DNA from: Jiulongibacter sp966250325
GTDB taxonomy: Bacteria; Bacteroidota; Bacteroidia; Cytophagales; Spirosomataceae
Assembly: GCA_966250325.1 (NCBI GenBank)
Contig: CBINGY010000012.1
Location: 1-64,000, forward strand
Direction: 5' to 3'
Length of the DNA stretch: 64,000 bases
The notes below the pieces were generated by a model. The model was not told the origin of the DNA. It ran no database searches and saw only the letters and a program-made list of their open reading frames with translations. The translations under genes were made by a program, and so were the position numbers. Position 1 is the stretch's first letter. Each line of letters starts with the position of its first letter. Shown here one piece after another: positions 26,949 through 36,335 of the stretch.

Positions 26949-29066
26949 ATGAAACTGACACCTATTTTTGGTCTCCTTTTTTTCTCCTTTTCTACATTGG
27001 CCCAGCTACCAATTAATCCCGACGATGACTCGGAATGGTGGAAGAAAAACAATCTCCGGCTTATTCAAATGAACCTGCCCGATTACGAGGCGGCTAATCT
27101 GGTTGCCGAGGAGATAGTTCAGGATCTTGAGAGTTTCTCAGCCAATACACTGATAATTAATGCCGCTGGGATTATGGCATTTTATAAATCGGAATTGGAA
27201 TTTGAATACGTGAATCCGTATGCCAAACCCGGTGAATTAAAACGGATCATTGACCAATGCCACGCTAAAGGTATCCGGGTGATTGTGCGATTTGATTTTA
27301 GCCGGGCACATGAAACCATCTTTAAAGCTCATCCCGACTGGTTTTATATCTCACCGGCAGGCGATCGGATAATAAACACCGATAAATATGTGGTGAGCAT
27401 AAATGCACCTTATGTTCAGGATAAAGCCTTCCGGATTATTGAGGAAGTGATAGAGAAATTTGACATTGACGGCATATTTCTGAATATGCCGGGCTATCAA
27501 ACCAGGAATCCCTATGAAAACCAATATCATGGCATTGACCAGAATTCATTTGACAAAAAGGCTTTTGCTGCCTACAGCGGCGGTATGCAGCTTCCTTTAA
27601 AAGAAGATAAACAAGATCCGGTTTTCAGGAAATACGAGGATTTTAAGAAATGGAGTATTGAACAATGGTCCAAAGAACTCCACCGGGTGGTCAAATCCCG
27701 CAGAAAAAAAATAGCGATTTGCACGTATCTGGAGGAGTATGTTGATATCATACGGCATGAAAGCCAAACGCATGGTTTACCCTACTGGCCCTATACAGCC
27801 AGCGACAATACCAACCATCTGGAAGAGACATTTCCTGATAAAATTGCCAGCAACGCCAGCATTCAGCAGATCTCTTTTCAAAGCAGATTCAATGCTGTAG
27901 AGCCCGAGGACGTAAGTATAAGATTGTACGAAAATATTGCCAACGGAAGCGGAACCGATATTAGCCTCATGGGTGATTTAAGAAACTATGAGGATCAGCG
28001 AAATTTCCCGGTCATACAAAAAATTTATGCCCATCAGAAAAAATTTGAGCCTTATTACGGCAACTACCAAAGTCTGTCGAAGGTCGCTGTAGTGGCTCCG
28101 GGATACTGGCCATCAGGAAACGCGATGATGGAGTACCGAGGCATCTCGCTCATGCTAAAAGAGGCCCACGTGCCATTTGATATCATCCAGGACAATCATC
28201 TTTCAAACCTCAAAGAGAAACTTAAAAAGTACAAGGTCATCTTTCTGCCCGATATTACCTATCTGAGTTCAGAGAACCTGAAAGCCCTGACAGACCTCGC
28301 CGATTCGGGCACACAGATTTTTGCTACCAACCAGAGCCTCTTTGATGCTCCGGAATATCTTAAAAGCTTGTTCGGAGCCACGGCAGAACAAAAGGATTTT
28401 GACGGAACCGGCAATTATCTCCAGCCGGATAATTCGGAGGTTTTCAGAAGCTTTGACGGACAAAGTATGATTCATTTCAAAGCAAATATGGGGCTTTACC
28501 GTTTTACCGAGGCCGACAGAATGCTTCTACCCATTCTTGAAAAAGGCAGGCCAGGTCCTCCCGAACTCATTGGCGGGCACGATCCTACAGGTTATTTTGC
28601 GATGGGAATGAAACACAGCAAATCTGGCACAAACATTCTGATGCCATTGAATATCGGAAAAATGTATTATCAGTATGGCTATGAGCAGCATAAACAACTG
28701 GTGCTGGACGCTCTAAGCCACATTTATCCCGAAGCCTTTACATCAATCCAAACCAATGCACATCCCAGAGTGGAAATTGTGCTTCAGGATTACATGATGA
28801 ATACGGAAGGTGTTACTATAGATACTCCTTTCAGATCAAGTGGCCACATTCTTCATCTCGTAAACATCACAGGTTTTAGTGGAAATACTTATTTCGAAGC
28901 TCATGTTCAGAAAAATCTGAATTTCAGAATAAAGATAGGTTTCAAACCGTCAAAAATCTGGACGATGCAGGGAGCGGCGGAAATAAAATTCAGCTACTCC
29001 CAGGGGGAAATCGAATTTACCTTACCAGAATTAACAGATTTCGAAGGCGTGGTTATGGAACGATAA
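26949..29066 (+). CDS. Secreted TIM-barrel glycosidase-like protein
   Basis: From the ATG at 26949 the product has 705 residues and a signal peptide (MKLTPIFGLLFFSFSTLAQ); a longer in-frame start at 26901 would bury this. Residues about 25-370 look like a (beta/alpha)8 barrel: LIINAAGIMAFYKS, ELKRIIDQCHAKGIRVIVRFD and DIDGIFLNMPGYQ. Residues about 390-560 resemble the GATase-like trimerisation domain of beta-galactosidases (KVIFLPDITYLSSENLKAL). Related proteins are annotated as hypothetical hydrolases. Substrate and catalytic residues are not assigned. It sits 42 bases before the NAD-binding gene. Confidence 0.72.
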   Translation: MKLTPIFGLLFFSFSTLAQLPINPDDDSEWWKKNNLRLIQMNLPDYEAANLVAEEIVQDLESFSANTLIINAAGIMAFYKSELEFEYVNPYAKPGELKRIIDQCHAKGIRVIVRFDFSRAHETIFKAHPDWFYISPAGDRIINTDKYVVSINAPYVQDKAFRIIEEVIEKFDIDGIFLNMPGYQTRNPYENQYHGIDQNSFDKKAFAAYSGGMQLPLKEDKQDPVFRKYEDFKKWSIEQWSKELHRVVKSRRKKIAICTYLEEYVDIIRHESQTHGLPYWPYTASDNTNHLEETFPDKIASNASIQQISFQSRFNAVEPEDVSIRLYENIANGSGTDISLMGDLRNYEDQRNFPVIQKIYAHQKKFEPYYGNYQSLSKVAVVAPGYWPSGNAMMEYRGISLMLKEAHVPFDIIQDNHLSNLKEKLKKYKVIFLPDITYLSSENLKALTDLADSGTQIFATNQSLFDAPEYLKSLFGATAEQKDFDGTGNYLQPDNSEVFRSFDGQSMIHFKANMGLYRFTEADRMLLPILEKGRPGPPELIGGHDPTGYFAMGMKHSKSGTNILMPLNIGKMYYQYGYEQHKQLVLDALSHIYPEAFTSIQTNAHPRVEIVLQDYMMNTEGVTIDTPFRSSGHILHLVNITGFSGNTYFEAHVQKNLNFRIKIGFKPSKIWTMQGAAEIKFSYSQGEIEFTLPELTDFEGVVMER

Positions 29067-29108
29067 CCAATCAAATATTGTAGTGGCGAAATACATATTG
29101 TTTAAAGA

Positions 29109-29777
29109 ATGAAAATAATCATTACCGGAGCCACAGGAATGGTGGGCAAGGGTGTTCTTCTGGAATGTCTGGATGAGCCAGAGGTGAAGGAAGTATTGAG
29201 CATCTCCCGAAATAGTCTGGGAATGAACCACCCCAAGCTTAAGGAATTGATCCACGATGATTTCAGAGATTACTCCACTATTACCTCTGAGTTAAATGGG
29301 TATGATGCCTGTTATTTTTGCTTGGGCATCACTTCTGTGGGACAGAACGAAGCAAACTATACCCGGATAACACATGATTTTACAATCGCTCTGGCCAAAA
29401 CGCTATACGACATAAATTCAGAAATGACATTTACGTATGTAACCGGTGCAGGTACTGATTCGAGCGAAAAGGGTAACAGTATGTGGGCAAGGGTAAAAGG
29501 TAAGACCGAAAATGAACTACTGAAAATGGGATTTAGACAAGCCTTTATGTTCAGACCTGGCATGATTATACCTGAACGAGGCATTCGATCCAAAACCAAA
29601 GTATATCAGTTTTTTCTGGATAATTTCGGGTGGTTACTGCGTTTGCTCAAGAAAATCTATCCAACCGCTATTGTTAACACCACTCAAATTGGCAGAGCCA
29701 TGATTGCGGTAACTCAGAAAGGATATGAAAAAGTAATTCTTGACCCCTCAGACATCCTCAAGCTTGACAAATTATGA
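29109..29777 (+). CDS. NAD(P)-binding atypical SDR / epimerase-like protein
   Basis: A 222-residue Rossmann protein. The N-terminal GATGMVGKGVLLECL binds the dinucleotide; the middle FCLGITSVGQNEANYTRIT and YVTGAGTDSSEKG match the HTATIP2/YeeZ-like group, whose members often have a degenerate catalytic triad. The last 50 residues complete the fold. The substrate is unknown. It follows the secreted hydrolase gene by 42 bases on the same strand and is convergent with the anti-sigma-like gene, whose stop lies 4 bases away. Confidence 0.85.
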   Translation: MKIIITGATGMVGKGVLLECLDEPEVKEVLSISRNSLGMNHPKLKELIHDDFRDYSTITSELNGYDACYFCLGITSVGQNEANYTRITHDFTIALAKTLYDINSEMTFTYVTGAGTDSSEKGNSMWARVKGKTENELLKMGFRQAFMFRPGMIIPERGIRSKTKVYQFFLDNFGWLLRLLKKIYPTAIVNTTQIGRAMIAVTQKGYEKVILDPSDILKLDKL

Positions 29778-29780
29778 AAC

Positions 29781-30158
29781 CTACTCATCCTTTCTGACCA
29801 GTAGTCTATCCAGGGTTTCTATGGTGAAGTAAAGTAAGGCTGCCGCTGTGCAGCTACTCATGATTCCTGCCATGTCTTTCCATTTTATCTGAATGGAAGA
29901 ATAACTGAAAGAAAATAGCGAAATAGCCATCAAAAACAGGAATAAACCTGCATAGAAGGCGTAAAGTTTAATATCTCTCAGACGATTTCGTCTCGCTACT
30001 TCCCTTTTTGAAACTTCGATGGAAAAATGCATTGGAGTCTCAGGAAGCCATTGCTTCTCAATTTTCTCAAAGATCAGATCATAAATCTCCTTGTCCTGAT
30101 CAGGCAGACCCTCGCTCTCTGAGGTTCTCATTTCATTCAACCATTTCTCCTTGCTCAT
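29781..30158 (-). CDS. Membrane partner of the ECF sigma factor
   Basis: A 125-residue protein with an N-terminal cytoplasmic domain of about 60 residues and two membrane helices (LYAFYAGLFLFLMAISLFSF and MAGIMSSCTAAALLYFTI). Its ATG overlaps the stop of the sigma-factor gene by 4 bases, the usual arrangement for a sigma/anti-sigma pair. No zinc-binding anti-sigma HxxxCxxC motif is present. The anti-sigma role is inferred from position and topology. Confidence 0.7.
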   Translation of the reverse strand: MSKEKWLNEMRTSESEGLPDQDKEIYDLIFEKIEKQWLPETPMHFSIEVSKREVARRNRLRDIKLYAFYAGLFLFLMAISLFSFSYSSIQIKWKDMAGIMSSCTAAALLYFTIETLDRLLVRKDE

Positions 30159-30715
30159 AACTCCTCTTTTTTTACAAACGGTTCAAGTTGCTCTTTAAGT
30201 AATTTCCGTGCCCTGAAGATATAATTTTTTACCGTTCCTTCGGGTAATCCGGTTATCTCGCCTATTTCAGGATAAGAAAACTCATCAAGATGATACAAAA
30301 CTAAAACAGAGCGATAGTGTTCGGGCAAGGACTTTATTGCCCGGTGCACCATATCATGCAATCCTATGGCATTCACCTGATTCAGTACATTAACATCATC
30401 CCGAAGCCCCCTGGCTTCAGAAAGCTCACTTAATGAGTAATTTTTCCGGGTGCGACGTGTCTGGTTAATTGCCTCCCGGTAAGCAATCTGTGCAATCCAG
30501 GTGGAAAGTTTGGACTCAAACTTAAACCGGGACAGACTTCTGAATACTTTCATGAAAATTTCCTGAGCCAGGTCTTCCACTTCCTCGCGGTTATCAATGA
30601 TTTTGAAGACCACATGAAAAACCATTCGCTCATACTGACGAACAAACCTGCGGCAGGCAGTCTCATCACCATCAAGTACTTCACGCACCAGTTTATGTTC
30701 ATCAGGCATTTTCAT
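30155..30715 (-). CDS. ECF-family RNA polymerase sigma factor
   Basis: The 186-residue protein shows sigma region 2 (VFHVVFKIIDNREEVEDLAQ, then IFMKVFRSLSRFKFESKLSTW, including the RNA-polymerase-binding DLAQEIF) and region 4 with a helix-turn-helix (YPEIGEITGLPEGTVKNYIF). The spacing is that of extracytoplasmic-function sigma factors. Targets unknown. The gene opens a two-gene operon with a membrane protein that probably restrains it; self-regulation would be typical but the promoter is not recognisable by eye. Confidence 0.95.
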   Translation of the reverse strand: MKMPDEHKLVREVLDGDETACRRFVRQYERMVFHVVFKIIDNREEVEDLAQEIFMKVFRSLSRFKFESKLSTWIAQIAYREAINQTRRTRKNYSLSELSEARGLRDDVNVLNQVNAIGLHDMVHRAIKSLPEHYRSVLVLYHLDEFSYPEIGEITGLPEGTVKNYIFRARKLLKEQLEPFVKKEEL

Positions 30716-30867
30716 TTGACAGAGACCATCTTAAAAAGGTTGCAGTTGTTTTTATGAAAAATCAAGAAACGGCCTAAGTTTCAAAGCTTACTCCAATTAA
30801 TCAATTTCCTGCAACCTTTGAAAGGAGAAGATTGTCAACTGTGCGAAACATTAATAAACACAGAATT

Positions 30868-31206
30868 ATGCATCTAGTACCTATTATCGCCATCATTATG
30901 TCCTTTGGCACTGTCATGCTTGCCATTGTGACTATCACCAATTTCCTACTCAAGAAAAGACTGATCCAATCGGGCAACATCTCAGCAGAAAACATTGAGG
31001 CTATCTCTAAAAATCTGGCTCCCATGAAATTCGATAATCTAAAATGGGGTCTGATCCTATTTTTCTCCGGGGTAGGATTAATCGTAATTGACACATTACC
31101 CTACGAAAAAATAAGAAATTTTCATCTTCCGATGGGTATTGAACTTATCTGTATCTCACTCGGTTTTCTGATTTATTTCTTTTACATGAAGAGTAAAAAG
31201 GATTAA
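30868..31206 (+). CDS. DUF6249-like membrane protein
   Basis: From the ATG at 30868 the product has 112 residues with three hydrophobic helices (about 1-22, 54-71 and 85-105) and a short charged loop between. An in-frame TTG at 30832 would add 12 polar residues and is not preferred. The layout resembles DUF6249 proteins, which in Bacteroidota often neighbour ECF sigma genes; here it diverges from one. Function unknown. A strong terminator follows. Confidence 0.75.
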   Translation: MHLVPIIAIIMSFGTVMLAIVTITNFLLKKRLIQSGNISAENIEAISKNLAPMKFDNLKWGLILFFSGVGLIVIDTLPYEKIRNFHLPMGIELICISLGFLIYFFYMKSKKD

Positions 31207-31228
31207 AGTCTGGGATCTCTCAACTTCA

Positions 31229-31253
31229 AAAAGGGCCTTGCGGCCCTTTTTTC
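31229..31253 (+). terminator. Rho-independent terminator
   Basis: AAAAGGGCC and GGCCCTTTT form a 9-pair stem with a 4-base loop and continue into a T-run. It lies 22 bases after the stop of the small membrane protein gene. Confidence 0.9.
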
Positions 31254-31318
31254 TTTACCTTTCATGGAAGTAAGTTTTACAATGATTAAGTTGCATTCAA
31301 ATCTCAACCCCGATCTTC

Positions 31319-32365
31319 ATGTATCTTAACCGTAGAAATGCTCTCAAACTTACCGGAGTATCCCTAGCCTCTTTGGCAGTACCTTCCCTTTCTTTTGGAA
31401 GAAACGACGAATTAATAGTAGGACATGGTTCTCATAAATACAAAGTAAATATGGGTTGGGGTATGCTTGACGCCGGCGTAAATCCCGTGAATAACTGCCA
31501 TGAACTGGTGGAAGACAACCAGGGAAGAATCATACTACTTACTGACGAGACTAAAAATAACGTACTCATTTACAGTAAAAAAGGAAAGTTGATAGAAAGC
31601 TGGGGAAACACATATCCCGGTGCTCATGGTTTAACACTCGGAGGAGAAGGAAAGGATCAGTTTCTTTTAATAGCTGATAATAACAGACATCAGGTTATCA
31701 AAACCGACTTGAAGGGAAATAAAATTTTTGTCATTGAGTATCCGAAGGAAACCGGCGAATACGAGTATCCCACCCAATTTATTCCTACAGAGACCGCAAT
31801 TGATCCCGTAAACGGTAATATCTATGTGGTGGATGGCTATGGTCTGAATTTCGTAATAGTTTATGATCAAAACGGAAAATACCTGAGACACTGGGGTGGT
31901 AAAGGCAATGGTGACACACAGTTCAGATGTAACCACGGCGTTCTATTTGATACTCGGCCTGGGCGAGAGCTATCTCTTCTGGTTACATCGAGACAGGATA
32001 ATTGCTGGAAAAGGTTTGATATGAACGGAAACCCTTTAGGAAGAATAGAAATGCCTGGAAGCTTTATTTGCAGACCCGTGATTCGGGGTAATCATTTGTA
32101 TGGAGCCGTGTATCGTTCTACTTCAGAGGCCAATGAATTCTCTGGATATATCCAGATTGTAAATGAAAAGGATGAGGTGGTAAGTACACCGGGGGGCTCT
32201 GCACCAGTTTATGTTTCAGGTAAGCTTCAGGAGCAGAAAAAAGAAGATCCGGGGCAGGTTTTTATGCATCCACACGATGTGTATGTGGATGCCGATGAAA
32301 ACATCTATGTGGCCCAATGGGCCTCCAAAAAGTCATATCCCATTAAACTGGAGCGTATTTCGTAA
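31319..32365 (+). CDS. Tat-exported six-bladed beta-propeller (NHL-like)
   Basis: The 348-residue protein starts with a twin-arginine signal (NRRNALKLTGVSLASLAVPS). Repeated strands such as NVLIYSKKGKLIESWG, NFVIVYDQNGKYLRHWGG and HPHDVYVDADENIYVAQW are NHL-type blades, giving about six. Such folds serve as peptidyl-glycine lyase-like enzymes or as binding scaffolds; no enzyme residues are obvious here. Tat export suggests folding before transport, perhaps with a metal. The next gene (DUF72) follows after 26 bases on the same strand. Confidence 0.85.
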   Translation: MYLNRRNALKLTGVSLASLAVPSLSFGRNDELIVGHGSHKYKVNMGWGMLDAGVNPVNNCHELVEDNQGRIILLTDETKNNVLIYSKKGKLIESWGNTYPGAHGLTLGGEGKDQFLLIADNNRHQVIKTDLKGNKIFVIEYPKETGEYEYPTQFIPTETAIDPVNGNIYVVDGYGLNFVIVYDQNGKYLRHWGGKGNGDTQFRCNHGVLFDTRPGRELSLLVTSRQDNCWKRFDMNGNPLGRIEMPGSFICRPVIRGNHLYGAVYRSTSEANEFSGYIQIVNEKDEVVSTPGGSAPVYVSGKLQEQKKEDPGQVFMHPHDVYVDADENIYVAQWASKKSYPIKLERIS

Positions 32366-32391
32366 ATCGGATACTAAAAATAGTTGAATTC

Positions 32392-33276
32392 ATGAAATTT
32401 GGTGGCGTAACCAATCCTGAACTAATCAATTTCACACTTCCCGCAGATCATAAAGGCACCGCGGCCATACTTGCAGCGGGAAATGGCACTTTTGAAACTT
32501 TTGTGGGCTGTGCGAAATGGAACAAAACTGATCTGAAAAACTTTTATCCGAAAGGAACAAAAGATGAGCTTACTTACTATTCGAGACAATTTAATTCCAT
32601 TGAACTTAACGCCACCTTCTATAACAGCCCTTCTGTACCACAGGTAGATAACTGGGTGAGTAAAACACCTGAAAATTTTAAATTCTTCCCAAAAATACCT
32701 CAATACATAAGTCACATTAAAAGGCTTTCAAATGTAGGCGATTCTGTTACGGAATATCTGGATGCAATAAGCCATTTTGAGGATAAGCTGGGAATGATTT
32801 TCCTGCAATTACATGATAATTTTTCTGCCAAAAATATGGATCGGCTGGTTGAATTCATTCAAAACTGGCCCAAAGGAATGCCTTTAGCAGTAGAGCTCAG
32901 AAGCAGAGATTGGTTTGATAACGAAGAAACTTCTGACAAACTGTATACTCTCTTCGAAGATTACGGAATTACCAATATCATTACTGATACGGCCGGCAGA
33001 CGTGATTTACTTCACATGAGACTCACCACACCGGTGGCGTTTATAAGGTACGTAGGCGCAAATCATCCAACGGATTATCCCAGGCTTGACTATTGGCTCG
33101 AGCGAATTGCTATATGGAAAACACAAGGATTGGAGAAACTCTATTTCTTCGTTCACCAAAACCTTGAGCTGGAATCACCTTTGCTCTCGAAATATTTTAT
33201 TGAAAAACTAAATGCCCGGCTAGAAACGGATCTGATAGTTCCGCAACCTCTGAAGATTTTTGACAACCTGTTTTAA
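32392..33276 (+). CDS. DUF72 (YecE) family protein
   Basis: A 294-residue TIM-barrel protein of the DUF72 family. Key segments are FVGCAKWNKTDLKNFYPKG, YYSRQFNSIELNATFYNSPS and FFPKIPQYISHIKRL, with LAVELRSRDWF and FIRYVGANHPTDYPRLD further on. The family is widespread and without agreed activity. It is cytoplasmic, with no signal. Its stop overlaps the end of the convergent SDR gene by 4 bases. Confidence 0.92.
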   Translation: MKFGGVTNPELINFTLPADHKGTAAILAAGNGTFETFVGCAKWNKTDLKNFYPKGTKDELTYYSRQFNSIELNATFYNSPSVPQVDNWVSKTPENFKFFPKIPQYISHIKRLSNVGDSVTEYLDAISHFEDKLGMIFLQLHDNFSAKNMDRLVEFIQNWPKGMPLAVELRSRDWFDNEETSDKLYTLFEDYGITNIITDTAGRRDLLHMRLTTPVAFIRYVGANHPTDYPRLDYWLERIAIWKTQGLEKLYFFVHQNLELESPLLSKYFIEKLNARLETDLIVPQPLKIFDNLF

Positions 33277-34019
33277 GACTTTCTGTAGACCGTAGTGGGA
33301 GCTGCCTGTGCCTTGGCATAAATAGTCATATCTGCGATGGTCACGTGATCTGGAACGGAAACCGCATAGGCAATAGCATCGGCTATATCAGCAGCCAACA
33401 AGGGCTCAAAACCAGCATAGACCTGTTTTGCTCTTTCTTTATCTCCTTTAAATCGTACTTCAGAAAATTCAGTTTCTACGGCTCCCGGTGCCACATTGGT
33501 TACCTTAATTCCGTCTTTGGTGTGATCTAACCGAATACCTTCGCTGATTGCTTCAACAGCCTTTTTACTGGCACAGTAAACGGCTCCGTTGGCATAGGTT
33601 TGTTTCCCTGCTACTGAACTTATATTGATCACATGACCGGATCCCCTGGAAATCATACCCGGGATTACAGCTTTGGACACATACAGCAAACCGGCAATAT
33701 TTGAACCAATCATGGCATCCCAGTCTGAGGTATTTCCCTCTGCGAACGAAGAAAGTCCGTGAGCATTTCCTGCATTATTAACCAGTATGTCAATCGAGGA
33801 AAACTCCGTTGGAATAGAGTTAATTGCCATATTTACAGCAGACTCATCACTCACTTCAAACACCAGTATAGTGCTTGGAACCCTAAGCTCCTTTTGAAGG
33901 GTCTTCAAACGCTCTTCTCTCCTACCGCACAGAATGAGTTGAATTTCAAGTTTATCAAAGGCCCGTGCTGTAGCCGCTCCTATTCCTGAGGACGCACCTG
34001 TTATTAACGCAGTTTTCAT
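33273..34019 (-). CDS. Short-chain dehydrogenase/reductase (YdfG-like)
   Basis: A 248-residue classical SDR. It has the nucleotide loop TGASSGIGAATARAF, the NNAG motif (ILVNNAGNAHGL), the catalytic Ser in NISSVAGKQTYANGAVYCASK with Tyr and Lys in YCASK, and VAPGAVETEFSEVRF. This resembles NADP-dependent serine/3-hydroxy acid dehydrogenases (YdfG), which oxidise L-allo-threonine and related 3-hydroxy acids. The exact substrate is unproved. A minus-strand TAGTTTTG at 34038-34045 is a candidate -7 box. Confidence 0.92.
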   Translation of the reverse strand: MKTALITGASSGIGAATARAFDKLEIQLILCGRREERLKTLQKELRVPSTILVFEVSDESAVNMAINSIPTEFSSIDILVNNAGNAHGLSSFAEGNTSDWDAMIGSNIAGLLYVSKAVIPGMISRGSGHVINISSVAGKQTYANGAVYCASKKAVEAISEGIRLDHTKDGIKVTNVAPGAVETEFSEVRFKGDKERAKQVYAGFEPLLAADIADAIAYAVSVPDHVTIADMTIYAKAQAAPTTVYRKS

Positions 34020-34085
34020 TCATAATCAATTAAACGACAAAACTAAGAACTTAGGCCTCATACCCAAAATAACTCATCAGTAGCT

Positions 34086-35000
34086 TTACCCAGAAACGAT
34101 TTTCCGGTACTGCTCAGTTTTATCAGGGTCCATTCCAGAAAGTAAGAGAAATGCCTTTTCCTTCTCCTGAGGAGATCCAACAGAGAATATATTAATTAAT
34201 TCAGTGGCTTTGGCATCAAAAAAAGCATTGATAAGAATAGAGTTCTGTCGAAGTGTCACAATATTCTGAATAGTCTCTAATAGCTTCAGAGTTTCATTAC
34301 GGGCTTTCTCTGGGTCCTTCCCAAAATCATCGAGGATGATTCTGTGGAACGTGTAAAAACCCTCTCTGAAACGGGCAAGCTGTTGATTTTGAAGATTTTC
34401 CACAAGCCAATACCTATTTCGCTGCGACTTCTCGCTTTGGCTCCATCCTGCCCCCTGATTCTGGGCCAGTTGAACAACATTAAACAGCCGCTGTACAAAA
34501 GGTGAGCCCCCCAAATTACTGAACGAATCATAATCGATAGCGAGAGCCAATAAACTGTAAAATCCGGCTAATGATGTAATATTACTTGTAAATCCCTGCT
34601 CGTTAAAAACCATTTGCCGCTCTACAGGCTGATAAGAAAACGCAAAATTCTGATCAACATATTGAAAAGAAACCGACTTATAATCTGTCCCGTAAACTGG
34701 TCGGGCTACCTGAAACCGGGCGTTACCATTGAACACATTTTGTGAGCTTGATTGCATCAGATTTATGGTGAGATTGACCTCAATCTTCTCATTTTGGCTG
34801 AATATATCCGTACTCCAACGGGTATTGTTCATCAAATCCTGAATCTTGGATTGCATTTCCTGAAACAGCCCTTCTTCATACTGAATCTTGGACTGCATCT
34901 GCTTATAATTAATCTCCACGCGGGTATTGAGTTCCTGGCCTGCAGACGGTAAATATGCGGCCAGGACGGTAATCACCAATACGTACAGAACTCTTTTCAT
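34086..35000 (-). CDS. DUF4835 family exported protein
   Basis: The 304-residue protein has a signal peptide (MKRVLYVLVITVLAAYLPSAG) and the DUF4835 pattern: LNTRVEINYKQMQSKIQ, NVFNGNARFQVARPVYGT and FYSLLALAIDYDSFSNLGG. The family is nearly confined to Bacteroidota and almost always follows coaBC, as here with a 4-base overlap. The function is unknown; in the known gene order it often precedes recN, which is not seen here. Confidence 0.9.
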   Translation of the reverse strand: MKRVLYVLVITVLAAYLPSAGQELNTRVEINYKQMQSKIQYEEGLFQEMQSKIQDLMNNTRWSTDIFSQNEKIEVNLTINLMQSSSQNVFNGNARFQVARPVYGTDYKSVSFQYVDQNFAFSYQPVERQMVFNEQGFTSNITSLAGFYSLLALAIDYDSFSNLGGSPFVQRLFNVVQLAQNQGAGWSQSEKSQRNRYWLVENLQNQQLARFREGFYTFHRIILDDFGKDPEKARNETLKLLETIQNIVTLRQNSILINAFFDAKATELINIFSVGSPQEKEKAFLLLSGMDPDKTEQYRKIVSG

Positions 35001-36205
35001 TGGTTTTCTTTTTGAGTCAGTTTTCCTATTTCCATCAGAATATCCCGGGCCACTTCTTTTTTCGATTTCAGGGAATACCTTTGAATATCACCAAAACAGT
35101 TCACCACTGTGATTCGATTGGTATCATAACGAAATCCCGAGCCCTCATCTTGTAACGAGTTTAGCACAATAAGGTCCAGATTTTTCCTCTTGAGTTTGTC
35201 CTTCGCATTTTCGAGAGCGTTGTCTGTTTCTAGAGCAAAACCAATGGCCAGTTGATCAGAACGCTTCTGTTTACCAAGAATTGAGGCAATATCCGGTGTT
35301 CGTTTTAGTTCAACAACCAGTTCATTGTCCGATTTTTTCAATTTCTTATCAGACACCATTGCAGGTGTATAATCCGCCACGGCAGCTACATAAACAGCCA
35401 AGTCAGTAGCGGAAAAGCAGGCTTCAGCGGCTTCAAACATATCCTGGGCAGACCTGACATCAATTATTTTTACACCAGTTGGTTTCGGAATACTTACAGG
35501 TCCGCAGATCAATGTCACCTCTGCACCGGCGTCCCGAAATGCCTCTGTCAAAGCAAATCCCATTTTACCAGACGAATGATTACTAATATATCTAACCGGA
35601 TCAATGGACTCCTGAGTAGGACCTGCCGTTAGCATTACCTTTTTGCCAGAAAAATCAACTTTCGGTTTAAAATAAGCCTTTATAAATGCTACTATAGACT
35701 CGGGTTCAGCCAACCTGCCTTTACCCACCAAACCACTCGCCAGCTCACCTTCTTCGGGTTCTATAATGTAATTTCCATAGCTTTTGAGTAGATCAAGATT
35801 TGCCAGAGTGCTGCCATGCCTATACATATCCAGGTCCATAGCGGGAGCAAAAATTACCGGACACCGGGCAGAAAGATACGTGGCCAGTAGCAGGTTATCG
35901 CAAATTCCACGGGCACATTTCGCCAAAGTATTGGCAGTGGCCGGAGCTATTAACATCATATCTGCCCAAAGTGCCAGCTCCACGTGATTATTCCATTCTC
36001 CCTGATTTCCATCAGTAAAATTGGAGTAAACGGGATTACCTGAAAGCGTAGATAGAGTAAGAGGAGTCACAAAATCTTTGGCAGAATCGCTCAATATAAT
36101 TTTCACTTCTGCTCCTTCTTTAACCAAAAGCCGGGTAAGGTAAGCCGCCTTGTAGGCCGCAATGCTTCCGGTTACGCCAAGTAGTATTTTTTTGCCTTTT
36201 AACAC
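34997..36205 (-). CDS. coaBC: Bifunctional phosphopantothenoylcysteine decarboxylase/synthetase
   Basis: The 402-residue fusion has the flavin decarboxylase CoaC domain (about 1-180: LLGVTGSIAAYKAAYLTRLL, His in EWNNHVELALWADMM, PAMDLDMYRH) and the CTP-dependent synthetase CoaB domain (about 190-402: VMLTAGPTQESIDPVRYISN, SSGKMGFALTEAFRDAGAEV). It makes 4-phosphopantetheine for coenzyme A. The start codon is GTG at 36205; no upstream in-frame ATG is better. The stop overlaps the DUF4835 start by 4 bases. Confidence 0.97.
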   Translation of the reverse strand: MLKGKKILLGVTGSIAAYKAAYLTRLLVKEGAEVKIILSDSAKDFVTPLTLSTLSGNPVYSNFTDGNQGEWNNHVELALWADMMLIAPATANTLAKCARGICDNLLLATYLSARCPVIFAPAMDLDMYRHGSTLANLDLLKSYGNYIIEPEEGELASGLVGKGRLAEPESIVAFIKAYFKPKVDFSGKKVMLTAGPTQESIDPVRYISNHSSGKMGFALTEAFRDAGAEVTLICGPVSIPKPTGVKIIDVRSAQDMFEAAEACFSATDLAVYVAAVADYTPAMVSDKKLKKSDNELVVELKRTPDIASILGKQKRSDQLAIGFALETDNALENAKDKLKRKNLDLIVLNSLQDEGSGFRYDTNRITVVNCFGDIQRYSLKSKKEVARDILMEIGKLTQKENQ

Positions 36206-36335
36206 TGGACTTCTCTGATTTGAAACAAAAGTAACTTTTGTGAGATAAATATGAAGGGTATGAGGTTCAATACATCAAATTTTAAGCCGTGACGAAAATA
36301 ATCCGTAGTTTAGTGTCCCAACAATTAACCCTTGC

